Below are positions 1 through 11,317 of a stretch of 64,000 nt of DNA, one piece after another. Where the stretch lies: NCBI RefSeq assembly GCF_954871325.1, contig NC_088775.1, forward strand, positions 85,909,561-85,973,560, written 5' to 3'. The translations under genes and the position numbers were made by a program. The notes under the pieces were generated by a model. It did not search any database, was not told the origin of the DNA, and saw only the letters and a program-made list of their open reading frames with translations. Numbering within the stretch: position 1 is the stretch's first letter; each line of letters begins with the position of its first letter. This stretch comes from Gordionus sp. m RMFG-2023. Its lineage: Eukaryota; Nematomorpha; Gordioida; Chordodea; Parachordodidae.

Positions 1-481
1 AGTATCGCGCAGTGGATGCGAAAATTGAGAAAAATAAGAAATGATAAGTGTCTTTGATGGAAGACATTCGTCAATAATCCATAGTTTTCGAGAATGAAGA
101 ATTTTAATAAAAGTTATTTTCAAATAAATGATAAAAATATTTCTTCTTACCGAATAGTTTTAGCATTCTTTTTTATTATTTTGAATTGAAAAATTGAGAA
201 AGAAAAATTTTCATTTTTGGTCATTTCAAACGATTATTAGTTTTATTTTATTTTTTTTTCTGAAAAAGCTTAACTTAATCGTAAATAATAGTTCATTTTT
301 TTTTGAAGAAGAAACATTAAGGATTAATAAGGGAGGAAAAACTATTATATTAAAACCATTTTCTTGAAGAATTATTATAATTAATCAACATTACATCACA
401 ACTTATATTGTTGGTAAAGAAGAAAAAAAATATGATCATAAATTATTTTATTAACCGAAATTGTCTATTCGTAAATTTGTA
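1..481. other. A+T-rich spacer, nothing recognised
   Basis: This stretch consists of A+T-rich sequence with poly-A and poly-T runs. All frames are closed at short intervals and I see no repeat or RNA structure in it. Confidence 0.6.
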
Positions 482-655
482 TAGTGTTTGTTAAACGGCT
501 CGATTTGATGGGTCGTGAAACCGGTAAAAATATTAAACAAGTTCGGTTCGGGTTCGGTTCAAGGTAAAAAAAAATTAAGCAGATTTAGTTCGGTTCCGAG
601 GAATATTTTTGAATCCGGGGTTGGTTCCGAACTTGAGTTTAGGAATATTTGAATT
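482..655. repeat. hAT-type element fragment with GGTTCGG subterminal motifs
   Basis: The left edge reads TAGTGTTTGTTAAACGG, close to family A ends. It is followed by tandem copies of GGTTCG and GGTTCCG. Simple G+C-rich subterminal motifs of this kind are common behind hAT terminal repeats. I could not find a matching right end, so this is probably a truncated non-autonomous element. Confidence 0.4.
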
Positions 656-689
656 GTATATAAAAATTTTTTTAAATATATATTAGTCT

Positions 690-790
690 TGTAAAAAGCT
701 ACTTTTAAAAGTAACGCGCTATCGCTACCGCTATTTTACAAAAGAAGTAACGGGCTATCGCTACCACTAACGTTTTCAGAAAAGAAACCC
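690..790. repeat. hAT-like terminal fragment with a 23-bp tandem motif
   Basis: Two near-identical 23-bp units beginning GTAACG and containing GCTATCGCTACC lie at 711-733 and 747-769. They are preceded by CTTGTAAAAAGCTACTTTT. This resembles hAT ends of the TGTTGTAAAGTAACTTTT type, also seen at 59768. No paired end is visible. Confidence 0.35.
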
Positions 791-929
791 GCTATTTTTT
801 TTTAAAAAAATATTTTTTACGTATATCTTCACCCACAAATAAAAAATATGACATGAATTTCAAATATTTATATATATTTTTTTATTTTTTATTCCACCTC
901 TATAATAGTAACATTTTCCATTAAAGATC

Positions 930-1215
930 TGCTAATCACAGCCCGGCTGAGCCCAAACAGGGTCTTATTTAAAAAAATAAACTCGAACCGGGCTGGGTTG
1001 GGCCTAAATTTTTTTTTTTTAATTTCGGAAAGTGCCGGGTTTAAATTTTAATAAATTGATAAATTTTTAAAATTCGTGCAAGAAACAAGGTGCTAATATT
1101 TTTAAAATTTAAAATTTTTTCTATATTTAAATAAATTAGGACCGGGCCAAATAATTCTTATTTTGGATCCGGCTTTTCGGGACAAATAAAAAAATTTCGT
1201 TCGGGATAGGGCCGG
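930..1215. repeat. Fold-back element with G+C-rich ends
   Basis: Blocks rich in CCCGGC, CGGGCTGGG and GGGCC bracket an A+T-rich middle (about 1000-1140) and recur in inverted sense at 1141-1215. The arrangement matches other non-autonomous hAT-like elements in this window. Exact termini and target duplication were not resolved. Confidence 0.4.
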
Positions 1216-1225
1216 GACAAGACAA

Positions 1226-1433
1226 ATTTTTTAATTGATAACTTGCTTTCTTATTATCCTGATGATCAGGCAATCCTGTAATGAAGTTTGCGTCAGGCAT
1301 AGGAATAAATAGGCCTTCTCGTTTAAAATTTTTATAAAGAGATGAGTAATCAAAATGGCGTCCCTAGCCGATTTCGTCGATGTACACTTTTAGAATGCAT
1401 CATCAGTCTAGGTATTATTATATGTCATAGACA
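1226..1433. repeat. Family B inverted-repeat element, truncated copy
   Basis: The sequence matches 7437-7633 over roughly 200 bp. Shared blocks include TTGATAACTTGCTTT, AAGTTTGCGTCA, AATCAAAATGGCGTCCC and CAGTCTAGGTATTATT. The copy at 7328-7633 shows both ends of the element; here only the right-hand part remains. A 65-codon reading frame crossing it is not a gene. Confidence 0.6.
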
Positions 1434-1539
1434 ATCATCCTCAATTCTAGAGCGACGATCAGAAGGTATAAACTATAAACCAAATCATCGTTCAAACACT
1501 AAAGAAAAATCATCAAAAAATGTTCATTTGAGTATTTAA

Positions 1540-2009
1540 ATTAAAAAAAAATGCGTCGAAAGGATTTTCAAAAGTATTATTATTCATTTCAAGAAAATCA
1601 TCCATAGTAGGTGGCGTTTTGGCCCACCTTTAACTTTTTATCTAATAAACCAATTTCTCTAGAAAATAAATAAATATATATATAAATAGATGAGTGGTTA
1701 ATTTTAAGCATGTTTAACATCCCGATAATAACATTAAATACATGAGTCAGTCTTATGATAAAATGAAATTTTAAGTATTAACTATTTATTGGAATTTTTA
1801 ATTATTTTTTGAACAATATCTTATGGTCAGTTGAAAAATACCATGTTTGGACTGGGCTAAAAAAAATTGACTTTGATATAAACTTATCTCGCTCAAAAAA
1901 TATTATAGATACAACTTTGATTCAAATTTTATTTTAAAGATTAAGGATTGTGCTACACATTGATTATAAATTTATTTTACTACTACTATGAAAAATTATA
2001 TTTACATCA
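1540..2009. other. A+T-rich spacer, nothing recognised
   Basis: Noncoding A+T-rich DNA with a few short microsatellite-like TA runs. No gene or repeat was identified. Confidence 0.55.
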
Positions 2010-2157
2010 TTATTACCTTATTTCAAATATAAATTATTATCTTATTTCAAATATAAATTATTATCTTATTTCGAATATAAATAATTGTCATACGAACCCA
2101 AAAAATCACTGAATTAAAATAACTACCGAATGGTCTTACTATCCCCCTATTCCCTAC
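2010..2157 (+). repeat. Direct repeat, copy 1 of 2
   Basis: Three tandem units of the form CTTATTTCAAATATAAATTA are followed by a unique block containing TTGTCATACGAACCC, AAAATCACTGA and CCCCCTATTCCCTAC. The same order, with the same three-unit start, recurs at 3577-3732 in the same orientation, about 1.57 kb downstream. Confidence 0.7.
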
Positions 2158-2197
2158 GGGGTGATAGGGGCATGGCACCAGCTTATTGTAAGCTGGT
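2144..2197. other. Two adjacent perfect hairpins
   Basis: CCCCTAT at 2144-2150 pairs with ATAGGGG at 2164-2170. Immediately after, ACCAGCTTA at 2177-2185 pairs with TAAGCTGGT at 2189-2197 around a 3-base loop. The first hairpin begins inside the end of the direct repeat. The second copy of that repeat at 3732 lacks both hairpins. Confidence 0.5.
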
Positions 2198-3576
2198 GGG
2201 GAAGGATAATTCCTGCTCTCTAATGGGATGGTACTGAAGACGACGCATGGTATGTTACAAAAGGTGAAGATAACCCTTATTAATAATAAAAATTGGTGAT
2301 AGATATAAAATGAAAATTGCCATATACCTTGCGAGAAATTTGTATGATTTTTAAGACAAAGAGCTGCGCATTGAAAACATTATAATTACGCATCAAAAAT
2401 TCTTTAAAATTTTTTTTGAGCATTTAAATTAATAATTATAAATGATTTATTTCAATAACAATGGTTTAGTATAATGGCATTATTAATTGGTAAGTTTTAA
2501 TGTAATATTTATTAGGGTATTATATGACTAAAATATTACATTTATTTAGTTTAGTAAGGCCTTTTGTAATATAACATTTAAAGTTAACCCATTATTGGGA
2601 AAACATTATTATAATACAATTTTAATAGCCCATATATAGTGTAATTAATAGCTTTAAATTAAAGCAATTAAGAAAAAAACTATTATGGATAGCTATATTG
2701 ACCCTTCCCCACCCCTTTTTCTATGATTTGTTGGTAGACTAATTATTGTTATTGCATTCATTCACCAATATAATGTATTAATTGATTGAATTCCCCTTTA
2801 AGGAAAAAACCATCACCTTCTTCAAAATAATGTTATAATTTATTTTGTGGAAAAAACAATATTGCAACTATCACATCAATCCCCTAATCGTAACCAATAA
2901 ATGTAATATATGATTAAAATTTACAATTATCTCATTACTTTCATATGTACTGTAAATTTTATTACATGCTGGAGTTTTTTTATTTCAACTGATGCATGTT
3001 ATGATATAATATATTCAATTTATATTTAAAATGTTTATTTTTTTTTACTGTTCTGAGGCGATATTTTATTAGTATATATAAGAAAATGCAAATTACGTTT
3101 AAAAAATTTTTTTATCATATTTGTTGGAATTGTGGTAATATTCAAATCTACTTTTAAACTAAATCAAGAAAAACGAAAGAAATTCGAATCTACTTTTAAA
3201 AATCAAGAAAAAAGAAAGAATTCTCCATGCAAATTGAAACTATGTAAATGTAGATTAAAGAAAAAGGATATATAATGGAAAAAATATTATGCGAACAGAC
3301 TTCTTTTTTTTTAACTTAGAATTTTATTTTTTTCTTATATTAATTTTATTTTAATTATGTTTTCACTTAAGATTTAGAATTATATTTTTTTAGGTTCCAA
3401 CTTTTCTCAATATGATAGTTTCTCCAATCTGACAGTGGTGCTGGAGAGAGAATTTGTTCCAAAGACAAATGAAACCAGGTTCTCCTATTTAGAAAAATAT
3501 TTAGAGAAATAAATATTTTAAAAAAGAAAAAATTTATCTTTTAAAATGTATATTTTGGATAAAAAAGAGATTTGGA
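2198..3576. other. Spacer between the direct repeats, no coding content seen
   Basis: A moderately G+C-rich start (to about 2280) gives way to A+T-rich DNA. There are no long reading frames and no recognisable transposon protein, so nothing supports reading the flanking direct repeats as long terminal repeats. Confidence 0.5.
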
Positions 3577-3732
3577 TTTATTTCTATTTATAAATATAAA
3601 TTATTATCTTATCTCGAATATAAATTATTATCTTACTTTAAATATAAATAATTGTCATACGAACCCCCAAAAATCACTGAGTTAAAATCACTATCGAATA
3701 TTCTGGTCTTAAGATCCCCCTATTCCCTACAT
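3577..3732 (+). repeat. Direct repeat, copy 2 of 2
   Basis: This is the second copy of the block at 2010-2157. It diverges at scattered positions and ends at the same CCCTATTCCCTAC edge, after which the sequences differ completely. Confidence 0.7.
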
Positions 3733-6344
3733 AATCAAATAATAAATGGTTCAAAATTTTTTTTTTTTAAAATGTATTTATATTCAAAACAATTAGAATG
3801 AGAAAATAGAAAATATATTAATATTTATCTCGCAAAGTGGCGTATTTATTTCGATTTCTTTTTTTAAATTTTTTGAATGCTAAATTAAATTTTATTGGTT
3901 ATGGTTATTGTGAAATTGAAAAATAATTATATAAATTATATTTTTTTTCCGAATAAATATGATATTAATTTTAAAATGTTAGGCTTGGCATTGCCATATA
4001 CCACATAATGATTAGCTTCCTTAATGCACCAATACCTTTTTGCCACAAGAGCTCCCGTATAATTATAAATAAGAAATATAAGCGAGGTTGAGGGATATTA
4101 AGAATTTTATAATATAACATAATATGAATGATAAAAATGAATTAAATAAACTTTATAAAGGTATTAGATATTAATTAATTTAATGACTATGGGATTCAGC
4201 TAATTATAATAAATCTTTAATGTTTATTGGTGAGTAATTCCGAAAAGTCACGTTTTAAATTTTCTTATTTTCAAATATGATATTATAATATATACTAAAC
4301 GCTAAAAAATAATATTTTCGAATACTGTTACATTTTAAAGATTTAATAAAATAATTATTCCATTATATTAATTTATTATTATCCAGTATTCAATTATTAT
4401 TGTTTGTTTATTTAATGTAAGATGAAAAATCAAAACTAGGTATATAAATAATTTATACCTGCAGTTTGTAGTTCACCTAGGGATTTACAGTTTAGTCAAA
4501 CCAAATTATAGATTAATAAATATTTTAGGTTTTTATTTTTGGGTATTGTGATCTCGCCTTTAAGATAAAACATCGCATATGCAATAATACATTTAATTTT
4601 ATACAATAGGCGTGTATCATATTTTATAAATGTAATTAAATAAATATTTTATCATATTTATATGCTATCAGTTTTTGCTAAAGGGGGCTAAAAAAATCAT
4701 AAAATTAAGATTGAGGGGTTCAGGGACCGACAAATTCATTTATTGCCTTCTGTCGCCAAAGGTCTCGGTACGGCACTGGGAGTACCTATACCTAATAACT
4801 TTGGTGATCTCAATTTTTTACAACAAACTGATTTTTGATATAAACATTTCTGTTAACGAAATCTTTATTGTTAATATTTTACTGTAAAGTTTTTTTTACA
4901 AAAAAATATCTTCAGTTTTTTAAATTTATTTTATTTTCAAACTCCGATTTTATATTTTAAAAAAAATCTATTTTTAAAAATCAATAAATATATAACTAGA
5001 ATGTGGTGTTTCTAATAGGTAAAATGGATATCTACTTGATCTTATATTTTATTCTTCAGATATTTAATTAGCATGGCAATGGAAAACTGCATAAATAACA
5101 CCTTATACCGATGTTGAATCTGTTTATAAAACATCAGGTCCCCTAGCAACCACCCTTATCAAGAAATAATTATAGCTGAAACAATATTTTAATCGCTAAC
5201 TCACTGATATTATGCACTAATCTTCTTAGAAATCGTGAAGATAACACTCGTAGGATTGCCTTCATGATCATTATTTTTTTTTGAATTTCTGATTTCAGTA
5301 ATTCCAAGAGAAAACTAAAGATCAACTACGCATCCTTTTAAAGTTCGTTGATTTGGTTAAAAAAAATATATATTTGTGCGAGTTTACGTGATAAAAATGA
5401 ATAAAAGTGCTCAGCGTGTTTGGGAGTTATACTATAAATTTATTATTTTTTATTCTGGCCTTGGAGGTTCACTAGTCTTTATTTATAATAACATTTTAGT
5501 AATCTATACTCACTAAAATACCGAAAATTACTAAATATCTCAATCTCTAAAAAAATAAAGATTCTTATAGGAATGATGATTGTTTTTTTTATAAAAATTT
5601 ATAGGATCCTACATTCTTCTTTACATTTACAATTTATTTAATTCTAATATATTTTTTTTTGTATTATTTCTTCTTTTTTTTTCTGACCGGAGATGGGAAT
5701 ATATATTATATATTTTATAATGAAAAAAAATTAAAAAAATCGAATAATTTGATCATGTTATAATATAACCTATTAAATACTATTATAATTTCCAAATGCA
5801 ACAATGATAAATTATTTGCTTTCAGAAATAAAGTGGAAGAGGGGGGAAAAAAAATTAAAACAAATTATTCTTTCGGATAAGAGAAGGAAGATGATTATAA
5901 TGATAAAACAAAACCAGATACAATTTTTTTACGAAATATTATTACAAATAATATTACAATTTTTATTTTATTTATTTTCTTTAAAAAAATATAAAGATAA
6001 AAAGATATCACAAAAAAAAAGAAAAAATTGGTTATTATTTTTGTCATATAAAAAGAAAGGATGAGAAATAAAAGAGATCAAAATCATAATGAAACAAAAT
6101 TATACTTTTTTTTTATTCCTATTTCTATTTGAAGGATATTTTTTTGGATTTTTTTTCTCTTTCCCTGACCACTATTTAACTAACCAAACTTAAAACAATT
6201 TATGTAAATATGATTTTTTTAAAAAAAGACAAACAAAAAAGGAAAGAAAGCAAGGGTCTAAACTAAATAGTTTCTTCAGGGGAGAGGCACGGGGAAGGGT
6301 GGATTAAAGGGAAGGGGGGGGTAGAAACCAGCTAAATAAGTTTT
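3733..6344. other. A+T-rich spacer with short spurious reading frames
   Basis: Reading frames at 4675-4887 and 5804-6064 are Lys/Ile/Phe-rich products of A+T-rich DNA with no recognisable domain. A slightly G+C-richer patch at 4700-4830 could not be assigned. A run of G at 6313-6322 is also present. Confidence 0.5.
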
Positions 6345-6455
6345 TCTCGGTCCAAACTCGGCATGAGTCCGACCTTAAAAAATTTTGTTGCCCGAGCCCA
6401 ACCATAACCTACGCATTATACCAACCCAACCCGAGTCTGACCCTACCCGGTTTAA
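6345..6455. repeat. G+C-rich transposon-end fragment
   Basis: Repeated CCCGAGCC, CCAACCCAACCC and CCGAGTCTGACC motifs occur here, in direct and inverted sense. This is the same subterminal style as the hAT-like elements elsewhere in the window. No termini were resolved. Confidence 0.3.
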
Positions 6456-6513
6456 ATTATCTTGGAATTTGAGTTTTAAATATTATAATATCTAAGGAAA
6501 AAAATGTAAAATA

Positions 6514-6705
6514 TAGTTGGGTAATTACTTCATTATTAGCAATCGGCTAATTCTGCTGAAAACTATCACTTTGGCCTAGGGGATTTTTCTTAAATAATAT
6601 AGCGGCTCAAATTTGAAAGAAACTAATATAAATTAAAACGCCTTTTTTCCGCCTCGCGAACATAGATTGAGCCGAATTAGCCGATGTTTAGCCATTACCC
6701 AACTA
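6514..6705. repeat. Family D MITE
   Basis: The element begins TAGTTGGGTAATTA and ends with the complement of TAGTTGGGTAATGGC. Further inside, ATCGGCTAATTC near the left end is matched by GAATTAGCCGAT near the right. A diverged second copy lies at 36052-36271. A 101-codon minus-strand frame overlapping the right side has no domain and is not called. Confidence 0.65.
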
Positions 6706-7056
6706 TTGTATTTATTAACATATTTGTCATTAATTAAAAGTATAGGTAATTTCCTATATAAATAGACTATTATTAATTTTCTGGAAATTAAAAATTGCGT
6801 AAATGAATGGATGACATGCGTATGATTAAAAATAACATGTGATTCTAATTGACATTCTGCTGAAAACAAACTTGATTTTCGAACAGGAATTGGAACCAGT
6901 TCTAAAAAGGATGCAACTAAATTTACATATATAAGCAAAATATCGTGGTGGAAAATTACATTTTGTGATTCATTTTCAGAAAACTTATTTAGTGTAAATT
7001 TTAAAAAAAAAGAATCGGGTTCAAATTTTATAAAAACTTTTGTTTTAAAAATTATT

Positions 7057-7165
7057 CTTTACCGCAAATTCGCGCTAATTGCGAATGAGGGGCTACCCTA
7101 CATTCACAGTTATTTTTATATATTACGCCGCGATATCATGCTAATACTGTAAATGTAGGGTTATA
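7057..7165. repeat. Family E hairpin elements
   Basis: AATTCGCGCTAATTGCGAA at the left is typical of family E. ACCCTACATTCACAGTTA is then inverted further right as TACTGTAAATGTAGGGTTA, giving a stem of about 18 bp. Confidence 0.55.
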
Positions 7166-7327
7166 ACGCATTTAAATGATAGCTATAAGGGTTAATCCAT
7201 AAAAATAAAGAATAAATTATACAACATTATAAACGAAACAATATGGAAGAAAGAGTGAGTTTAGGAAAGCTTCTTGGAAATAAAGACAATCATTGAAGAT
7301 AACGTAGTTGGATAGCATCAATGACAT

Positions 7328-7633
7328 ATAATAATATCTAGACTAACAATGCATTCATAATAATGCATTTGAAAGCGTCGTTGAATGCAAATCAGCTGGA
7401 CCCGCCAATTTGGTAACCCATATCATGTTAAAAAATACTATAAAATTGATAACTTGCTTTTTTTATTATCTCGATGGTCAGGCAATTCTTTAATAAAGTT
7501 TGCGTCAAACATAGGAATAAATTGGCCTCTCGTCTAAAATTTTTAATAATGGTAATCAAAATGGCGTCCCCAGCTGTTTTCATTGATGTACACTTTTAAT
7601 GAATGTATCGTCAGTCTAGGTATTATTGTATGT
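7328..7633. repeat. Family B MITE, complete copy
   Basis: The left arm (TCTAGACTAACAATGCATTCA onward, to about 7425) is the inverted counterpart of the right arm (7550-7633), including CAGCTGG, CGCCAATTTGGTAACC and CTAGACT. The arms extend about 85 bp with scattered mismatches. The right arm and middle also match the truncated copy at 1226-1433. Confidence 0.7.
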
Positions 7634-7997
7634 GATTGGTTAGTATTGATGATATTAAAATTCATATATTTTTTTTTATTAATTAAAAAAAATTAATAAT
7701 AATATCAACGATTTTAATAGCATATTAATTTTTTTTTGTCATATTAAAATTAATAATATAATATAATACAGCATTACCATAATAAATTTTTGTAAATTTA
7801 CAAAACTATAAAAAAAAAATATATAAATATTATAAGTTAATTGAATAGTATCAAAAATATATGTAATTTATTTTATTGATCTTAAATAATGGTTAAAAAT
7901 CCTGAAAACAACTTTTTCTGTCTTTAAAAAATTGCTTCCTTGTTAATTAAAAATGATAAAATGAAAGTTGAAGTAGTTTATTTAAAAGAATGAAATA
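7634..7997. other. A+T-rich spacer
   Basis: Very A+T-rich, with AATTAATA and TATA runs. Nothing was recognised. Confidence 0.55.
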
Positions 7998-8197
7998 TAG
8001 TGTTGTTAAACTGCCCAATTTTGAGCCTATTTTTAATAAACGGCTAACTCAATATTTTAGCTCAGAAAAATATTGGCTTAGCCTCGAGATTTTGTTAATA
8101 GATGTCTAAACCTTTGAAGCCTTATATGGCCAAAATCTTCAGGCTTGAATATTTTCCTGGATAAAATACTAAAATCAAGCCGTTTAACAAAACACTA
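7998..8197. repeat. Family A hAT-type MITE
   Basis: It starts TAGTGTTGTTAAACTG and ends with the complement of TAGTGTTTTGTTAAACGG. Internal landmarks shared by the family are present in order: CGGCTAACTCAATATTTTA, GCCTCGAGATTTTG, ATAGATGTCTAAACC, and the inverted AAAATCTTCAGGC. The whole 200 bp folds on itself. Confidence 0.75.
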
Positions 8198-8285
8198 GAT
8201 GAAAGAAAAGGAACAGATACTTTTTCATAAGTGTGCCAAATTATTATCTTTATCAGACCCATTGGAGAGATATTGGTAGAGAAAT

Positions 8286-8430
8286 AAAATGTTGATGGCA
8301 ATTATTTCGATAATTTAAAAGATGTTTTAGAGGAGAATCCCGTTCAAAGTTCGTCAAAAATAAAAGGAAACAAAAAAGAACTTCGACACGTCAACGAGAT
8401 TACAAAAATGGAATTCAGCCACGGAAGCAC
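8286..8430 (+). other. Unassigned coding-like patch
   Basis: One plus-strand frame is open for 48 codons after a TAA at about 8287 and closes with TGA. Its product is charged and mixed (it contains the segment KDVLEENPVQSS), unlike the Ile/Lys/Phe noise elsewhere. A possible donor, CAC then GTGATT, lies just before the stop. There is no start codon at its head and no convincing splice acceptor. I do not recognise it and it may be chance. Confidence 0.15.
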
Positions 8431-8590
8431 GTGATTTTACGATAATTCACAGAGCGCGCTTGAATGCGTTCGCTTAAAACATTAATGTAGAAGCATAGGT
8501 CAAAACCCATATCGTTATCTTCACTTCATCAGCGTCAATGAAGAGACTTTTTAGCCTAGTCCAACCTAATTGTTACATAAAAATAATCCC

Positions 8591-9925
8591 GTTAAAGTCA
8601 AGATTTAAATTAATCAAAATGAGATATTATAAAATCTTTTTAATGATAATGATACTTTGTACATGTTTAACTTCAAAATACGGACACTTTTTTTTTTATT
8701 ATTAATAAAATATACAATTATATAATTGATGAAAGGTGTTGTAATGTAAAGTTAACAAAATATCTCAAAAAATAGAGAGAATTCCCCATATTTATCAACT
8801 GAATTGGTTAAAAATATGTACATAATGTATACCATATTTCATGTAAAATGTTGAAATAAAGCTGCTGATAGATAGAGAAACCTATTTATTTTGTAAAAAT
8901 TATTTTAGCCTATTAGAATTGAATATTTAAAAGTAATTTTAAATAATAGTTATACTTACAGAAAACAAGATTATATAAGACAAATAGGGAATAGTTTGAA
9001 ATTTCAAATCAATATAGATATACTTACTATCAATCACGATATTTTGGAAGTTTAAAAAAAATGGGCTAAACTTTCAATCACTGACAGAAAGCATATGCTA
9101 AGGATAAAATTATGTTCTATAATAAATTTATCTTGACACTTGGGAGTTGGGGATGTTTCGTAATTTAATAAAAATAAAATTGTTCTCTTTTGCTGCTAAT
9201 TAAAAATTCAAATTTCATTAACCAAAATTAAATTATAATAATATATAGTTGTTTTTCTTCTTCTTCTAAAATAACAATTAAATAGTGTATACTCATGGAT
9301 TATCATTATATTACTGCCACAAAAAACATTAATTAAGAAAATGCTAGGAAAATGAACAAATTAAATATAGTTAATTAATAATCATGTATTCACTACCGCA
9401 TAAGCTCAAAAAATTATAAACAAGTCGCGTTTTATTTTTTTAAATATAATTTCTTAAAAGACATCACTTGACATTTTCTTTTATTTATAAAATTTGTATT
9501 TTATTAAAAAAATTATATGGAACTTAATATCCTCAAATTTTTTTGATAATACGGTAGATTTAGAAGAAAGATCTTGTTTAGGGGGATATGAATCTAGTAT
9601 TTCTAAGGTCGCATTTAAAGTGTGAACTTGCAAGAATATTCCACCTTTTCGTAAAGGGAATTCGGTAATCTAACTTAACATTCGGCATAATTGTTATCGG
9701 TAGAGATATCTCCTTTTTAATAGCATCTGTAATTGACAAAAATTATAGTTTCATATTTTTTTTTTGGGGGGTGGGGGGTTGTTTATGACGAGCAAATTTG
9801 CTTGATAAGCCTTAAATATTTTGTGCCGTAATTTATGATTAAAAAATTTGAATAAAAAGGGAGTCGGGGGTTTATAGCATATGTATATGCTACAAGATTT
9901 GGCATTTTAATAATTAAATGCATTT
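8591..9925. other. A+T-rich spacer
   Basis: No reading frame of interest. A G-rich run lies at 9766-9780. Confidence 0.55.
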
Positions 9926-10088
9926 AAAAGTGACAACACGTAGGAATCAGCTATAGCGCCATTTTGTAGTTTGCATGCCGACTAAATGCATTAATGTGTA
10001 TTCATATAATAGTAAATAAGGGTAAATAGTCGAAACGCAAACCACAAAAATGGCGCTACATCTGATTCCTATTTCTGGACACTTTTAA
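9926..10088. repeat. Family C MITE hairpin
   Basis: The left arm AAAAGTGACAACACGTAGG continues through AATCAGCTATAGCGCCATTT. It pairs with the right arm that ends GGACACTTTT and contains AAATGGCGCTACATCTGATT. The stem is about 45 bp with mismatches and the loop region about 70 bp. Confidence 0.75.
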
Positions 10089-10268
10089 TTGACGAACCGT
10101 CAATCTCGTAGTATATATATATTACGTCAGTGAGCTCAACATAATGAATGCCTCTATATTAGGAAATTTTTTCCGCGGATTCGAGTTATTTTTTTTGCCA
10201 AATTTTAGCATTTTTTTGTTCTTAATTTTTTTTCTAAATAACCACTGGATAAAATTAAAAAAAATAAA
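9930..10268 (+). repeat. Tandem duplication, first unit (339 bp)
   Basis: This unit and 10269-10600 are nearly identical over their whole length, including the MITE at their heads and the tail TTCCGCGGATTCGAGTTATT. Only scattered substitutions separate them, so the duplication is fairly young. Confidence 0.85.
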
Positions 10269-10427
10269 GTGACCACACATAGGAGTCAGCTGTAGCGCCA
10301 TTTTGTAGTTTGCATGCCGACTAAATGCATTAATGTGTATTCATATAATAATAAATAAGGGTAATTAGTCGAAACGCAAACCACAAAAATGGCGCTACAT
10401 CTGATTCCTATTTCTGGACACTTTTAA
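10264..10427. repeat. Family C MITE hairpin, duplicated copy
   Basis: Same structure as 9926-10088. It arose by the tandem duplication, not by a separate insertion, because the flanking sequence is duplicated too. Confidence 0.75.
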
Positions 10428-10600
10428 TTGACGAATCGCCAATCTCGTAGTATATATATATTACGTCAGTGAGCCCAACATAATGAATGCCTGTATATTA
10501 GGAAATTTTTTTCCGCGGATTCGAGTTATTTTTTTTGCCAAATTTTGGCATTTTTTTGTTCTCAATTTTTTTTCTAAATAACCACTGGATAAAATTAAAA
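10269..10600 (+). repeat. Tandem duplication, second unit
   Basis: Second copy of the 339-bp unit. The match fades in the poly-T tract near 10600. Confidence 0.85.
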
Positions 10601-10926
10601 AATTTTTTTTTTAAAGATGATGACGAGTTTTAAAAGTTATGAAGATTTTAAAAAATCGATATTTTTATTTGAGCCACCTGGTATATGCCTAAATTAATGA
10701 ATAATTTTAAATTATAATAGTAACCCCTGTTACTGATTTTAATTATAATGGTATAACCTCTCTTTTCTTAAATCATATTTCTAACAAAAATGATGATTGG
10801 GATTAATAAATAAACTATCTAATTTTACTGTATAATCGAATAGGGTGGAGTCAAAATATCAAAACTCTAAGAAACGGGGGAAAAAATATAACCGAAAAAC
10901 AGCTTAACTACTGTATGCGTTGTGCA
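10601..10926. other. A+T-rich spacer
   Basis: Nothing recognised. Confidence 0.5.
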
Positions 10927-11317
10927 TAGATGTGTGCAATGGGCGGGTTTTAGGCAAATAGCCCGCCCACCAATTGTTTTGAAGTACTTCTTATAATTTT
11001 TAAAAAAATTTAACCACCCGTCTGACCATTTATCTATAATGTTTAAGAAATTAGGGCTTATTTATTTTTTTATATTTATAATTATACATAAATAATATGC
11101 GATATTAAGAAATAAAGCCATAATTTTTAATAAATTACTTGTTCATTTCGCCTGAAAAAAAGTTTACCCGCCCACGCCTGACAATTACTTAAAATTTTTT
11201 TAACTCGCTCATCACCCGCTCAACGTTGAAAATATTTTAGAAACTCCGACCACGCTCGCCTAAAGTATGGGCGGTAGCGGGCGGACGGGCCAAAAACCCG
11301 CTCATTGCAGACCTCTA
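10927..11317. repeat. hAT-type MITE with GCGGG ends
   Basis: The left end TAGATGTGTGCAATGGGCGG matches the complement of the right end, TAGAGGTCTGCAATGAGCGG. G+C-rich subterminal DNA (CCCGCCCACC, GGCGGTAGCGGGCGG) encloses an A+T-rich core. The first bases resemble the hAT element at 44636 (TAGACATGTGC). No target duplication could be seen. Confidence 0.65.

Noticed and set aside
2010-3732. Reading the two 150-bp direct repeats as LTRs of a retroelement
   Set aside because: No TG...CA ends, no target duplication, no internal coding or primer-site region that I can see.
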